64,000 nucleotides of DNA from Halolamina litorea (GCF_026616205.1 NZ_JANHGR010000001.1:62001-126000), one strand, 5' to 3'. Shown: positions 40,923 through 50,329, counted from the stretch's first letter. Notes: generated from the sequence alone by a model not told the origin. Numbers and translations are program-made.

Positions 40923-42049
40923 CACTCCAGCCGGTCGAGGACCGCGTCAGGCTCGTACGCGAGCGCGAGCGAGCGCGACCGCCCGCGCCCCTCGACGTCG
41001 GCGTACTCGGTCTCGATCACGCCCAACTGTTCGAGCTTCTTCACGATCTCCGAGTAGCGGGTGTAGCCCAAGTCGGTCTCCTCGTGGAAGGCCTCGTACA
41101 CCTCGCCGGCCTGTTCGCCGCCGTGTTCGGCGAGCACGCGGACCAGCGCGCGCTCGGAATCCGACAGCTCCCGCAGGCTACGCGCGAGGTGGACGTACTT
41201 CGAGCGCTCGTAGGCCTCCTCGATGTCCGCCTCGGAGACGGTCCGGGAGCCACGCATCTCGGCGTTGAGGCCGGCCCGGCGCAGGAGGTCGATGCCGACC
41301 CGGAGGTCGCCGCTCTCGGCGGTGAGGTCGGCGACGCGGTCGAGTTCGGGCGCGCCCAGCACGCCCTCGTGGAAGCCGCGTTCGACCCGCTCGCGCAGGA
41401 TGTCGACGATTTCGGGGGCGTCGTAGGTCGGGAAGTAGATGTCCTCGGGGCGGAACACGCTCTGGACCCGCGAGTCCAACTCCTCCATCACCGACAGCGA
41501 GAGGTCCGAGGAGACGACGACGACGCCGATGCGCGCGCCGGCGTGGGTCTCGTGGGCCCGCAGCAGCGAGTAGAGCGTGTCGGAGGCCTCGTTCTCGTAG
41601 AAGAGGTAGTTCACGTCGTCGAGCGCGACGATGAGTACCTCCTCGGACTCGACGAGTCGGTCGCTCACCTGCTCGAAGAGCTTCTTGAACGAGACGCCCG
41701 AGGAGGGGGGTTCGTAGTCGAAGACGCTCTGGAACAGCCGCGAGAACACCGCGTAGCGCGTCGAGTCCACCTGACAGTTGACGCGGACGGTGCGGACGTT
41801 CGGCGCTTCGACGCCGAGTTCGCCGAACAGCTTCTGGACCGCGGTGGTCTTTCCCGTTCCCGGTGGCCCGCGGATCACGGTGTTGAGCGGGCGCGAGCCA
41901 CGGACTGCGGGCCGGAGCGCGTACTTCAGGCTCTCGAGTTGGCTCTCACGATGTTTGAACGTCTCGGGGACGTAGTCGACCTCGAAGACGGACTCGTCGC
42001 GGAACACCGACTCGTCCCACGAGAGCATGCCGCCGGAGTCCCCGGTCAT
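40922..42049 (-). CDS. cdc6: Orc1/Cdc6-family replication initiator
   Basis: The 375-residue AAA+ protein has Walker A GPPGTGKTT (61-69), Walker B-like LIVALDDVNYLF, sensor region and a C-terminal winged helix (TRYSEIVKKLEQLGVIETEY). DD replaces the usual DE in Walker B. Haloarchaea carry many Orc1 paralogues, some next to origins. Here a 273-base gap with strong palindromes lies at its 5' side, but I saw no clear ORB repeat, so origin function is unproven. The start at 42049 is supported by TTAAG at about 26 bases upstream. Confidence 0.9.
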   Translation of the reverse strand: MTGDSGGMLSWDESVFRDESVFEVDYVPETFKHRESQLESLKYALRPAVRGSRPLNTVIRGPPGTGKTTAVQKLFGELGVEAPNVRTVRVNCQVDSTRYAVFSRLFQSVFDYEPPSSGVSFKKLFEQVSDRLVESEEVLIVALDDVNYLFYENEASDTLYSLLRAHETHAGARIGVVVVSSDLSLSVMEELDSRVQSVFRPEDIYFPTYDAPEIVDILRERVERGFHEGVLGAPELDRVADLTAESGDLRVGIDLLRRAGLNAEMRGSRTVSEADIEEAYERSKYVHLARSLRELSDSERALVRVLAEHGGEQAGEVYEAFHEETDLGYTRYSEIVKKLEQLGVIETEYADVEGRGRSRSLALAYEPDAVLDRLE

Positions 42050-42073
42050 ACCCCTCACTGTCGGCGGTGACCA

Positions 42074-42088
42074 CTTAACGGTTTACGA
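42074..42088 (-). promoter_or_regulatory. Promoter region of cdc6
   Basis: CGTAAACCGTTAAGT on the minus strand is the AT-rich core of the gap; TTAAG is at leaderless distance from ATG 42049. Confidence 0.45.
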
Positions 42089-42131
42089 GCGATTGGTAGA
42101 CTGTGTGGGGTTTGTACACCGACCTTTCTAC

Positions 42132-42178
42132 TCGACCTTTTGCTGCGGGCCCCCAGAGGGGCCCTGGCAAAAGCTCGA
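42132..42178. repeat. Long cruciform-forming inverted repeat
   Basis: TCGACCTTTTGC (42132-42143) pairs with GCAAAAGCTCGA (42167-42178) at 11 of 12 positions, and inside it GGGCCCC pairs with GGGGCCC around a CAGA loop. It flanks the end of the radical SAM gene and the cdc6 promoter. Confidence 0.55.
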
Positions 42179-42183
42179 TCATC

Positions 42184-42234
42184 ACCAGAAGCCTTCGGCT
42201 TCTGGTTAGCAGCCAGAAATCTCCGATTTCTGGC
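42184..42234. repeat. Double palindrome beside cdc6
   Basis: ACCAGAAGCC-TTC-GGCTTCTGGT (42184-42206), a 5-base spacer TAGCA, and GCCAGAAATC-TCC-GATTTCTGGC (42212-42234), all with perfect 10-base arms and 3-base loops. The layout is the same as the in-frame double palindrome at 25020-25058 though the arms differ. Confidence 0.65.
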
Positions 42235-42322
42235 GACAAAAGCGCTCGTCGCTGCCGGTGGTCGCTCCTCGCGGTTCAGAATCGGGGTTGCAAGCTCCAG
42301 CACCGCTCCGCGAAACGGCCAG

Positions 42323-43318
42323 TCAGGCCAGCGGCGTCCGCTCGACGACGGTTCCGTCGTAGTTGGGGTACTGTTCCACGATTTCGCCGTCCTCGACGTC
42401 GCCGTCGTCGATCATCTCCTCCAGCAGCCACCACGCGACCTCGACGTGGTTCGACTTCACGGTGTAGAACTCCTCGGGCACGCCGAGTTCCTCGAAGCGC
42501 GCGGGGTCGGCGTAGCTCTTGCCGTAGACGAGCGTCCCGTCGTCGGTCACGTCGTCGAACTCCCGGCGGACGTTCCGAGCCATCCGCTTCAGGCGGCGAC
42601 GGTGCTGGGCGGCGTCCTTGAACACCGAGGTACAGAAGTAGACCTTCTCGTGATCGCCCATCACGTCGAGGATGTCGCCGCGACCGCCCTCGACGGCGGA
42701 CATGTGGCCCTCCTTGCGCTCGAAGCCCTCCTCCTGCATCCGGCGGTAGTTCCCGTCGGACATCTCGAACTCGTTGATGTTACAGAAGTCGGCGGCGCCC
42801 TCGTCGATGAACTCCATGAACTCCGGTTCGGGCCGGATACCCGGAATCTCGAAGGCGGGGGTGAGGCCCTCCTCGCGGGCGATGTAGAGGATCTCCTCCC
42901 ACTCGGTGCCGTGCATGTCGCCCCAGAGCTCCAGCGGCGGGTGGAAGCGAATCTCGTCCAGGCCGGCCTCGGCCAGCCGGCGCATGTTCTCCCGGCCGCC
43001 CGGGATGCCGGTGTAGAGGTGGATGTGGTGGTCCTCGCCGAACTCGTCTTTGAGCAGGGAGATGTAGTGGCAGGTCCGTTCGAGCACTTCCTGGGGCTCG
43101 CCGCCGGTGATCGAGGAGCCGAGCGCGTCCATGCGCTTTGCCTCGGTGATCACGTCCTCGTCGCTCTCGACGGGCCGTTCGTTGGCGTACACCTGCTCGA
43201 CGTTCTTGCGGTTCTCGCCGAGGGGACAGTAGAAACAGTCCCGCTGGTCGCAGTAGCCGTAGACGAACATCACCATCTTGCCGCCCTTGGCACACTGTTC
43301 ACAGCCCTTCGAGATCAT
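42323..43318 (-). CDS. Radical SAM protein (COG2108-like)
   Basis: The 331-residue product has a cysteine-rich start: CEQCAKGGKMVMFVYGYCDQRDCFYC, with C23-x4-C28-x2-C31 as an altered radical SAM cluster motif and C6/C9 as a second pair. SSITGGEPQEV supplies the GGE motif for SAM binding. Later EIPGIRPEPEF and FCNINEFEMSDGNY are characteristic of an archaeal uncharacterised group related to pyruvate formate-lyase activating enzymes. The substrate is unknown. The ATG 43318 is conventional. Confidence 0.8.
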   Translation of the reverse strand: MISKGCEQCAKGGKMVMFVYGYCDQRDCFYCPLGENRKNVEQVYANERPVESDEDVITEAKRMDALGSSITGGEPQEVLERTCHYISLLKDEFGEDHHIHLYTGIPGGRENMRRLAEAGLDEIRFHPPLELWGDMHGTEWEEILYIAREEGLTPAFEIPGIRPEPEFMEFIDEGAADFCNINEFEMSDGNYRRMQEEGFERKEGHMSAVEGGRGDILDVMGDHEKVYFCTSVFKDAAQHRRRLKRMARNVRREFDDVTDDGTLVYGKSYADPARFEELGVPEEFYTVKSNHVEVAWWLLEEMIDDGDVEDGEIVEQYPNYDGTVVERTPLA

Positions 43319-43410
43319 CAGTTACCCGAGCTACCCCGCCGAGCCCCAAAAACCGCACGATCGGGAGTGTGAGCGTGTCTCACGCCTTCGGCGCCCGCCG
43401 ACGCGACCGT

Positions 43411-44289
43411 TCATCCCTTCCACGCGTACCAGAACATCGGCCCGGCGAACACGAGCGACATCGCCGCCGGGTAGACGAGCACCACGGCCTCGTCCGCCCC
43501 GGCGTCGCCGACGAGCAGCCACAGCGCGGGCCCCGTCGCCAACACGCCGAGGCCGACGAGGCCGACGACGACCCGCTCCGTGCGACCGATCGGGTCGGCG
43601 CCCGAATCGGCGTCGACGCCGGCGTCGAGGGCCTCGCGCACCTCGGCCGCCCGGTCGTGTGGCACCGAAAGCACGCGCGGGTTCCGGAAGCTGTCGGCGC
43701 CGCGCGCGTAGGAGAGCCAGAACGCCGTCACCCCGAAGAGGTCGACCGAGCGGACACGCGAAAGCGTCCGCAGGTCCACCGCTGTGGCCTGCTGTTTCTG
43801 CAGGCGCCCCTCGGCGTCGATGCTCGCGTCGGTGTGGAGCGTGATGGCGAGCAGTCCGGCGGCGAAGCTCACGACGCCGACGCTCACAGTCGCCACCCGC
43901 GAGTGGAGCGACGCGAGGAGCATCGCGCCGCCACAGAGCACCGATGCCGTGAGTAGCCCGACCCGGCTCGGCTGCCAGCCCTCGTAGCCGAACGATGCGC
44001 TGGTCTCGTCGCTCCTGATCGCTGCCAGCACCGGTGGGCGCGAGAACGCCACCGCCACCGCGAGGGCGAGCAAGAACACCGGCCCCCACGATCCCTCCAG
44101 CGCCAGCGCGACCACGGCGATCACGCCGCCGACGGCGAGTCCGGTCGCGACTGCCCCTACCGGGGCTAGAAGGCCGTAGGCGAGCAGGTGGAGCCACCGG
44201 TTCCCTTCGGGGCTGACTCGCCACGTGAGTGACACCGGCTGGTCGGTGTCGTCGACCGGTTCGGTACCCTCGACCGTCTCGATGGCCAT
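43411..44289 (-). CDS. Multi-helix membrane protein
   Basis: The 292-residue product has about eight hydrophobic segments in pairs, with a soluble strand-rich domain between the fourth and the last pairs (about 165-220: LHTDASIDAEGRLQKQQATA...). It has no known family. The last segment is VLVYPAAMSLVFAGPMFWYAW. It is divergent from the Tat-secreted propeller gene at 44367. Confidence 0.65.
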   Translation of the reverse strand: MAIETVEGTEPVDDTDQPVSLTWRVSPEGNRWLHLLAYGLLAPVGAVATGLAVGGVIAVVALALEGSWGPVFLLALAVAVAFSRPPVLAAIRSDETSASFGYEGWQPSRVGLLTASVLCGGAMLLASLHSRVATVSVGVVSFAAGLLAITLHTDASIDAEGRLQKQQATAVDLRTLSRVRSVDLFGVTAFWLSYARGADSFRNPRVLSVPHDRAAEVREALDAGVDADSGADPIGRTERVVVGLVGLGVLATGPALWLLVGDAGADEAVVLVYPAAMSLVFAGPMFWYAWKG

Positions 44290-44366
44290 CCCTTCCGGCT
44301 TCGGACGCCCTCGTGATGAACACGTCGCCGGGGCACTTTTCCCGGTCCGGGAGGCATCACCCCACC

Positions 44367-45683
44367 ATGGTTCGACGGCCCTCCACCGAACCGGCGCGAC
44401 CCGCTCTGAGCAGACGACGCTACCTCGCCCTCGCGGGCGTCGCCGGCGCCGCGGGGACGGTCGGCGTCGGTACCGCTACCGGCGCCGAGCAGGACTCCCC
44501 GTCGCCGCCGGGCGTGGCCGCACAGGCCGAGTACGAACAGCTCCGGATAACCGGCACGGCGCCGGCTCACGACACCGACCGGCTCCTGGTCGGCCGGCGG
44601 GGAAGCCGCCCCGAGCCGGACGACCCCGTCCGAATCGCCGCCGTCGACGCCGACGGAACGGTCCGCCGGCGCAGGTCGATCACGCCCGACCTCCCTCGCG
44701 AGGCACACGCGACCCCCGACGTGGTCAGAACCGCGGAGGGCTACGCCATCGCCGCCGGGGCGTGGCTCGCCCGACTCACGCCCGACCTCTCGGTTCTGTC
44801 CATCGGGAAGCGCGGCGAGATCCCGGCGACCGAACGCACCACGCTGCTCCCGGTCGACGGCGGCTTCGTCGTCGGCTTCACCGAGTGGTTGCCCAACGCC
44901 TTCTGGACGTGGCTGGTCGGCTTCGACGCGGACGGCGCCTACGCGTGGCACCACCAGCACAACGTCAACGGCTCGCAGGCGCTTGCGTTCCTGGTCCCCG
45001 ACGGCGAGGGCGGCGCCGTCGCGGGCGGGACGTTCCCGTGGCTCGCGTCCGTCGGCGCCGACGGCTCCTTCGAGCGGGTGACCCTCCCCGACGGGCTCCC
45101 GGACGGCGTGTTGCAGACCGGCGCCCGCGACGGCGACGGGCTCGTGCTCTCCCGTGGGGACGCGATGGCTCGGCTCGATGCCGACTTCGAACTCGACTGG
45201 ACCAGCCAGCACGACGCACTGAGTGACCGAGCGGTCAGGGAACTCGTCCCGGTCGACGACGGCTTCCTCGTCCGAACGACGGCGGGCGAGTCGGGCGATC
45301 TCACGCTCGGGAAGGTCGACTCGGGGGGCGAACTCCGGTGGCATCGCGCCTATCGGATCGACGCGGAGCGTCAGGTGGAGCCGCTGACGCTCACAGCCAC
45401 CGGCGAGGGGGAGTACCTCGTCGCCGGCGGCTACCACCTCTCGCCCCGGGGCTGGATACTCCGGCTGTCCGATACGGTGGCGCCGGAATCCACGGCCACG
45501 CCGACGCCGACCACGCCCGCCACGACGGCCACAGCCGACACGACACCGACCCCGTCCCGGACCGCGACGTCGACGCCGACGGCCGAGGACCCGACGACGA
45601 CAACGGGGGCCGGGTTCCGCGTCACCGCTGCCTGCGCGGGCGTCGCAGCGGCGCTCGCCAGACTGCTCGAGCGTTCGGAGTAG
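44367..45683 (+). CDS. Tat-secreted repeat protein, second copy-like
   Basis: The 438-residue product has the Tat signal LSRRRYLALAGVAGAAGTVG. Repeats such as GYAIAAG, GFVVGF, GGAVAGG and GEYLVAGGYH give a propeller-like pattern as in the gene at 29422-30723. A Thr/Pro-rich stalk (PTPTTPATTATADTTPTPSR) precedes a C-terminal hydrophobic helix, GFRVTAACAGVAAAL followed by basic residues. This looks like a weakened PGF-CTERM surface anchor. ATG 44367 is chosen over a longer frame because the signal starts there. Confidence 0.75.
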   Translation: MVRRPSTEPARPALSRRRYLALAGVAGAAGTVGVGTATGAEQDSPSPPGVAAQAEYEQLRITGTAPAHDTDRLLVGRRGSRPEPDDPVRIAAVDADGTVRRRRSITPDLPREAHATPDVVRTAEGYAIAAGAWLARLTPDLSVLSIGKRGEIPATERTTLLPVDGGFVVGFTEWLPNAFWTWLVGFDADGAYAWHHQHNVNGSQALAFLVPDGEGGAVAGGTFPWLASVGADGSFERVTLPDGLPDGVLQTGARDGDGLVLSRGDAMARLDADFELDWTSQHDALSDRAVRELVPVDDGFLVRTTAGESGDLTLGKVDSGGELRWHRAYRIDAERQVEPLTLTATGEGEYLVAGGYHLSPRGWILRLSDTVAPESTATPTPTTPATTATADTTPTPSRTATSTPTAEDPTTTTGAGFRVTAACAGVAAALARLLERSE

Positions 45684-45729
45684 TGCCCCTCCCGAAAGCA
45701 GATATGCGCGCGTTCCCTACGTACCGCTG

Positions 45730-46821
45730 ATGCTGTTGGTCCTCGCTGTCGACCTCGACGACGACCTCGGACGGAAGACGGGGATCGAGACCCCCGTGCT
45801 CGGCCGGGAGAACGTCGAGGAGGCCGCCACCAAGCTGGCGACCGCCGACCCCGAGGACTCCGACGTGAACGTGCTGTTTCAGGCGATTCACACGCGCGAC
45901 GAACTCGAACGCGAGGGCGAGGAGGTCGCCGTCGCCGCCGTCACGGGCGTCGACGCCAGCGACGTGAAGGCCAACCGCGCGGTCGGTGAGGAGGTCGACA
46001 CCGTCCTCGCGGCGCTCTCGACCGGCGAGAACGTCCGTGCGATCGTCATCACCGACGGCGCACAGGACGAGTCGGTGCTCCCGGTGATCCGTTCGCGGGT
46101 GCCCATCGACGGCCTCCGACGCGTCGTCGTCCGCCAGGCACAGGACTTGGAGTCGATCTACTACACGATCAAGCAGGTCCTGGGCGACAAGGAGACCCGC
46201 GGGACCCTGCTGGTGCCGCTGGGGGTGCTCCTGTTGGTCTACCCGCTCGTGCTCGTCGCCAACGCGTTCGACGTGGCGGGGTTCTCGGTACTGGGCGTTC
46301 TATCGGGGCTGCTGGGCCTCTACACGCTGTTCCGGGGGCTGGGCCTCGAGGACGCCATCGACGAGACTGCCGAGGAGGTGCGTCAACTGCTGTACGCCGG
46401 CCGGGTGACCCTGATCACCTACGTCGTCGCCATCGCGCTGGTCGCCATCGGCGGCTGGCAGGGCTACCAGTCGATACTGACCAACGCACCCACCGTCCCG
46501 TTGCCGACGCAGGCGGCGGTGTTCGTCCACGCCGCGGTCGGCTGGTTCGCGGCCGCGGGGGTCACCTCCAGCCTGGGCCAAGTCACCGACGAGTACCTCG
46601 ACGGCGAGTTCCGCTGGCGCTACCTCAACGCCCCGTTCTACGTGCTGGCGATCAGCGTCGTGCTCAACGCCGTCTCCGGCTTCTTCCTGCCGGGCGATGA
46701 CGCGATGTTGATCACCGACCTCGCGCTGGCGCTGACGGCGGGGACGCTGCTCGGAGTGCTCAGTACGCTCACGTTCGCCATCGCGGAGAACCGCTTCCCG
46801 GCCGCCCCGGAGACGGCCTGA
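45730..46821 (+). CDS. DUF373 family membrane protein
   Basis: The 363-residue product has a soluble N-terminal part (about 1-150: LLVLAVDLDDDLGRKTGIET, DSDVNVLFQAIH, AIVITDGAQDESVLPVI) and a membrane part with about six helices. This matches archaeal DUF373, of unknown function. The first acidic cluster VDLDDDLG may bind metal. ATG 45730 is standard. Confidence 0.85.
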   Translation: MLLVLAVDLDDDLGRKTGIETPVLGRENVEEAATKLATADPEDSDVNVLFQAIHTRDELEREGEEVAVAAVTGVDASDVKANRAVGEEVDTVLAALSTGENVRAIVITDGAQDESVLPVIRSRVPIDGLRRVVVRQAQDLESIYYTIKQVLGDKETRGTLLVPLGVLLLVYPLVLVANAFDVAGFSVLGVLSGLLGLYTLFRGLGLEDAIDETAEEVRQLLYAGRVTLITYVVAIALVAIGGWQGYQSILTNAPTVPLPTQAAVFVHAAVGWFAAAGVTSSLGQVTDEYLDGEFRWRYLNAPFYVLAISVVLNAVSGFFLPGDDAMLITDLALALTAGTLLGVLSTLTFAIAENRFPAAPETA

Positions 46822-46842
46822 CCCGTCCGGCGGCGCGAGGGC

Positions 46843-47685
46843 CTACCGCTCCCGGCTGACGACGTACTCCGCCAACTGTTCGAGGTACTCCCGCGCCTCG
46901 CCGTCGTCGACGGTCGCCGTCGCCAGCGCGTCGAGCGCGCGGTCGGCCTCCGCCCGCGCCCGCTCGTCGGCCTCCTCGGCGGAGAGGTCGGTGACCTGTA
47001 TCAGCGACGGGCGCTCCATCTCGGCGTCCTGTCCCGCAGGCTTGCCCAGTTCCTCGGCGTCACCGGTCGCGTCGAGCACGTCGTCACGCATCTGGAAGGC
47101 GACGCCGACGCCCTCGGCGTACTTCCCCATCGACTCGACGGTGAACCCGTCGGCGCCCGCTGCGACGGCGCCGACCTCCGCGGCCGCCCGGAACAGCGCG
47201 CCGGTCTTGCGCCGGGCCAACTCCATGTACTCGGCCTCGTTTTCGGGTTCGGCGACCAGTTCGGTGGCCTCCCCCTCGCCGAGTTCGACCATCGCCTCGG
47301 CGACGATGCCCATCGCGTGTTCGTCGGTCGAGAACAGCGCGAACGCCTCGCCGAGCAGGCCGTCGCTGGCGACGATGGCCGGGCCGTAGCCGTACTCCGC
47401 CCACGCGCTCGGGGTCCCGCGGCGCAGTTCGGAGCGGTCGATGATGTCGTCGACGACCAGCGAGGCGTTGTGGACCAGTTCGATCCCGACGGCGAAGTCG
47501 ACGGCGTCGGCCGGGTCGCCCCCGGCGGCTTCACAGGCCAGCAGCGTGACGGCGGGCCGGACCCGTTTCCCTCCCGAGAGCGTGACGTGTGACAGCCGCT
47601 CGGCCAGCTCGGGTGGCTCGACGGACTCGACGAGCGCGGACAGTCGCTCGTCGACGATGGCGACCCGACGGTCGAGCGTCTCCAT
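46843..47685 (-). CDS. idsA: Isoprenyl diphosphate synthase (GGPP/farnesylgeranyl type)
   Basis: The 280-residue product has both Asp-rich motifs: DDIIDRSELRRG (DDxxD, 79-83) and DDVLDATGD near residue 205, with GGKRVRPAV at 38-46. Residues -5 and -4 before the first motif are Ala and Ser, small, which favours longer chains such as C20 or C25. The enzyme would make the C20 (or C25) diphosphate for membrane lipids. ATG 47685 starts METLDRRVAIVDERL. Confidence 0.92.
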   Translation of the reverse strand: METLDRRVAIVDERLSALVESVEPPELAERLSHVTLSGGKRVRPAVTLLACEAAGGDPADAVDFAVGIELVHNASLVVDDIIDRSELRRGTPSAWAEYGYGPAIVASDGLLGEAFALFSTDEHAMGIVAEAMVELGEGEATELVAEPENEAEYMELARRKTGALFRAAAEVGAVAAGADGFTVESMGKYAEGVGVAFQMRDDVLDATGDAEELGKPAGQDAEMERPSLIQVTDLSAEEADERARAEADRALDALATATVDDGEAREYLEQLAEYVVSRER

Positions 47686-47787
47686 TACCCTTGTTTCGGG
47701 GCGGTTCGCCCAAGTACGTGACGGTAGCCGCCGATCGCCCCCTCCGAAAACCGCAGCATTATGGCACGCCCGCTCCAAGCGGCGCCA

Positions 47788-48408
47788 ATGGGAGTCCTCG
47801 AGAACAAATCGCGGGCACGCACCTTCTACAAGTACCTCTCGCAGGTGTACGACACCGTGAACCCGCTGGTCTGGAACGAGGAGATGCGCGACGAGGCGCT
47901 CTCGCGGACCGGGATCGAGCAGGGTGACCGTGTGCTCGACGTGGGCTGTGGTACCGGGTTCGGCACCGAGGGGCTGCTCCAGCACACCGACGACGTCCAC
48001 GGCCTCGACCAGAGCGTCCACCAACTGGAGAAGGCGTGGGCGAAGTTCGGCAAGACCGACCAGGTGAAGTTCTACCGCGGCGACGCCGAGCGCCTCCCCT
48101 TCGCCGACGACAGCTTCGACCACTACTGGTCCTCGGGTTCGATCGAGTACTGGCCCAACCCCGTCGACGCCATCGAGGAGGCCCGCCGGGTGACCAAACC
48201 CGGCGGCACCGTCCTGATCGTCGGCCCCGACGAGCCGAGCAGCGGCCTGTTCACCAAACTCGCCGACGCGATCATGCTGTTCTACGACGCCGACGAGGCC
48301 GATCGGATGTTCAGCGAGGCCGGCTTCCCCGAACGGGAACACGTCGTGATGCAGGCCAACCCCGGCAGCCCGCGAGCCATCGTCACCATCGCCACCGTCC
48401 CCGAGTAG
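47788..48408 (+). CDS. SAM methyltransferase, MPBQ/quinone-type
   Basis: The 206-residue product starts MGVLENKSRARTFYKYLSQV and has motif I LDVGCGTGFGTEGLL, an acidic HGLDQSVHQLEKA after strand 2 and YWPNPVDAIEEARRVTKPGG. The N-terminal YDTVNPLVWNEEMR pattern is like plant MPBQ/MSBQ methyltransferases, which come from an archaeal-type ancestor, so menaquinone methylation is possible. ATG 47788 fits CATTATG at about 26-33 bases upstream; the earlier ATG 47761 is in frame. Confidence 0.82.
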   Translation: MGVLENKSRARTFYKYLSQVYDTVNPLVWNEEMRDEALSRTGIEQGDRVLDVGCGTGFGTEGLLQHTDDVHGLDQSVHQLEKAWAKFGKTDQVKFYRGDAERLPFADDSFDHYWSSGSIEYWPNPVDAIEEARRVTKPGGTVLIVGPDEPSSGLFTKLADAIMLFYDADEADRMFSEAGFPEREHVVMQANPGSPRAIVTIATVPE

Positions 48409-48434
48409 CCGCCGTTCTTCCGGTGTCTTCGTCA

Positions 48435-48917
48435 TCACGTGACCCGCGCCGACAGCGACGCGAACAGCTGGTTTCCGTCGAACAGGTCGACGGTGAGCCG
48501 AGCACCCGGCGCCAACGTTGGGTCGTTCGTGCCCGCGACCCGGAACGACGCCGTCTCACCCACGACCCACCCCGGGTCGGTTTCGGGGTTGAACGGCCCG
48601 GTCGGGCCGCCGTGGAACCCCGGGCTGGCGAAAAACGGGACCGGCGGCTGGTGTGTGAGTGGCTCGCCGTCGACGGCGACCTCGATCCGGAGCGCCCGCA
48701 CGTCGACGGCGTCACCGCCCGCGTGGCTGATACTGACTCGATCGCCCTGCGCTTCGATCTCGAACGACGCCGTCGGCGGCGGCTCGGTCAGTGCCGTGGC
48801 CTGCCCGAGTACGGCAGTCCCCAGTACCGCGGCGGCCGCGACGGTGACGCCGACGAGGAGGACGACGCCGAGCGCCGGCGAGACGGCCCGGTCGGTGTCG
48901 GTCGGGGCGGGGAGCAC
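48435..48917 (-). CDS. Archaeal type IV pilin-like protein
   Basis: The 160-residue product has a short charged leader (MLPAPTDTDRAVSPALG) followed by a hydrophobic helix VVLLVGVTVAAAAVLGT, the type of signal cut by the prepilin peptidase PibD just before the helix. The rest is beta-rich (DUF1628-like). It would be part of a pilus or surface assembly. It is on the same strand and 37 bases downstream of the secreted protein gene at 48955. Confidence 0.8.
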   Translation of the reverse strand: MLPAPTDTDRAVSPALGVVLLVGVTVAAAAVLGTAVLGQATALTEPPPTASFEIEAQGDRVSISHAGGDAVDVRALRIEVAVDGEPLTHQPPVPFFASPGFHGGPTGPFNPETDPGWVVGETASFRVAGTNDPTLAPGARLTVDLFDGNQLFASLSARVT

Positions 48918-48954
48918 GGGGGACCTGCTCGCGGCTTCCTACTTCAACGCCGGG

Positions 48955-50232
48955 TCAGTCGTCGATGGAGGGGGCGTCGGTGCTGCTGGTTTCGAGATAG
49001 GCCGCGGTGGTCTCGTCGCCCACCGCAAGCACGGTGTAGCTCCCGCGCGGGGAGACCGTCCAGAGCGTGCCGTCGTCGCCGGTCCGGCCGACCGTGGTGC
49101 GCTCGGACTGACCCTGGCTCAGCGTGACGGCGAGGTCGATCGGCTCGCCGGAGTTGGCGTTCTCGACGTGGATCCGGAGCGGGCCGCCGGGGTAGGTTCG
49201 GTTGACCGAGACGGTGATCCCGTTGATCGTGTTCGAGGCAGCCGAGGGGGACCGATACTGTGCCAGGCCGAACCGCTGGTACTCCTTGAACACGCGCCCG
49301 GTGCCGCTGTCGACGAACGCGGTGAGGCTACGGCCCGGTGCGGTGACGCGGACGATGTTGGTCGACCCGGAGGTCGTCGCCGAGGAGTCGCCCAACCGGA
49401 ACAGTTCGGGGTAGCTCTCCCGGGTCACGTTGATCGCCTCGGTCGGGCTGAGTGTCGCCGTCGAGTCGCCCGAGCGAACCGCGCCTCGGAACGCCTCACG
49501 GTGGTAGGACCCGTCGTAGATCGTCGCGAGCTCGTAGCCGTCGGTCCCCGTGGTGACGAAAAACTGGGTGGCGTTCTCGGTGCCCCGGATGGCGTCGACC
49601 GCACGGTCACGCACGGGGCCGCCGAACGTGCGGAGTTCGTAGCGGATCTCGGCCGGTCGGGAGAGGCTGAAGCCGTCGACGTCGTCGGCGAGTTCGGTCA
49701 GCCGGACGATCCGTTGCTCCAGCGCGTCGGCTCTCGCGGCGACCGTCGCCAGTTCGATCACGAACGTCTCGGCGTCGATCCGGCCACTCGAGTAGGCCTC
49801 GATGGCCGCCTGCTGTCGGTCCCGGAGCGTGATGATCTCCGTCTCGACGGTGGAGGAGGCTTGGATGATCCGCCGGCTTCGCTCGCTGTCGTCCTCCGCC
49901 GCGAGGACGTGTTCGACGACTGCGGCGGTCTCGACTTCGACCGCGGTGAGGTTGCCGTTGAACTCCGCGGCCGGGCCGAGGTTCAGCGTCGCCCGGTCAA
50001 CGCCGCTGCGCTGTACGGCACCTTCGGGGATGACGAGCACGTTCGTCTCGTTGACTGCGCTCCCGTTGAGTCCGTCCTGCTGGGCGGGCCCGAGCGGGGT
50101 CACGATGCCGTCGGCGGCGTCGACCGGCGCGGGGTCGACTGGCCCCGTCGGCGCGCCGACGGCGCCCACACCGACCGGCGCCACGAGCGAGAGGGAGAGG
50201 GCAGCGGCGACGATGAGTACGAGAGACCGCAT
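48955..50232 (-). CDS. Secreted protein of unknown function
   Basis: The 425-residue product has a Sec-type signal (MRSLVLIVAAALSLSLVAPV), then a mixed domain with a long helical, coiled-coil part (about 95-200), and C-terminal beta strands (VTLSQGQSERTTVG). No transmembrane anchor is visible at the C-terminus. It looks like a family of haloarchaeal surface proteins with unknown role. It is divergent from the membrane-anchored regulator at 50330. Confidence 0.65.
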   Translation of the reverse strand: MRSLVLIVAAALSLSLVAPVGVGAVGAPTGPVDPAPVDAADGIVTPLGPAQQDGLNGSAVNETNVLVIPEGAVQRSGVDRATLNLGPAAEFNGNLTAVEVETAAVVEHVLAAEDDSERSRRIIQASSTVETEIITLRDRQQAAIEAYSSGRIDAETFVIELATVAARADALEQRIVRLTELADDVDGFSLSRPAEIRYELRTFGGPVRDRAVDAIRGTENATQFFVTTGTDGYELATIYDGSYHREAFRGAVRSGDSTATLSPTEAINVTRESYPELFRLGDSSATTSGSTNIVRVTAPGRSLTAFVDSGTGRVFKEYQRFGLAQYRSPSAASNTINGITVSVNRTYPGGPLRIHVENANSGEPIDLAVTLSQGQSERTTVGRTGDDGTLWTVSPRGSYTVLAVGDETTAAYLETSSTDAPSIDD

Positions 50233-50329
50233 CGACGGTGACTATCGCGGCATCCACCATAAAACACGCCGGAGCGGGGCAGTGAACTGATAGAAAGCGT
50301 TTTGCCCGGCCGCTGTCACGCTTCGACTC

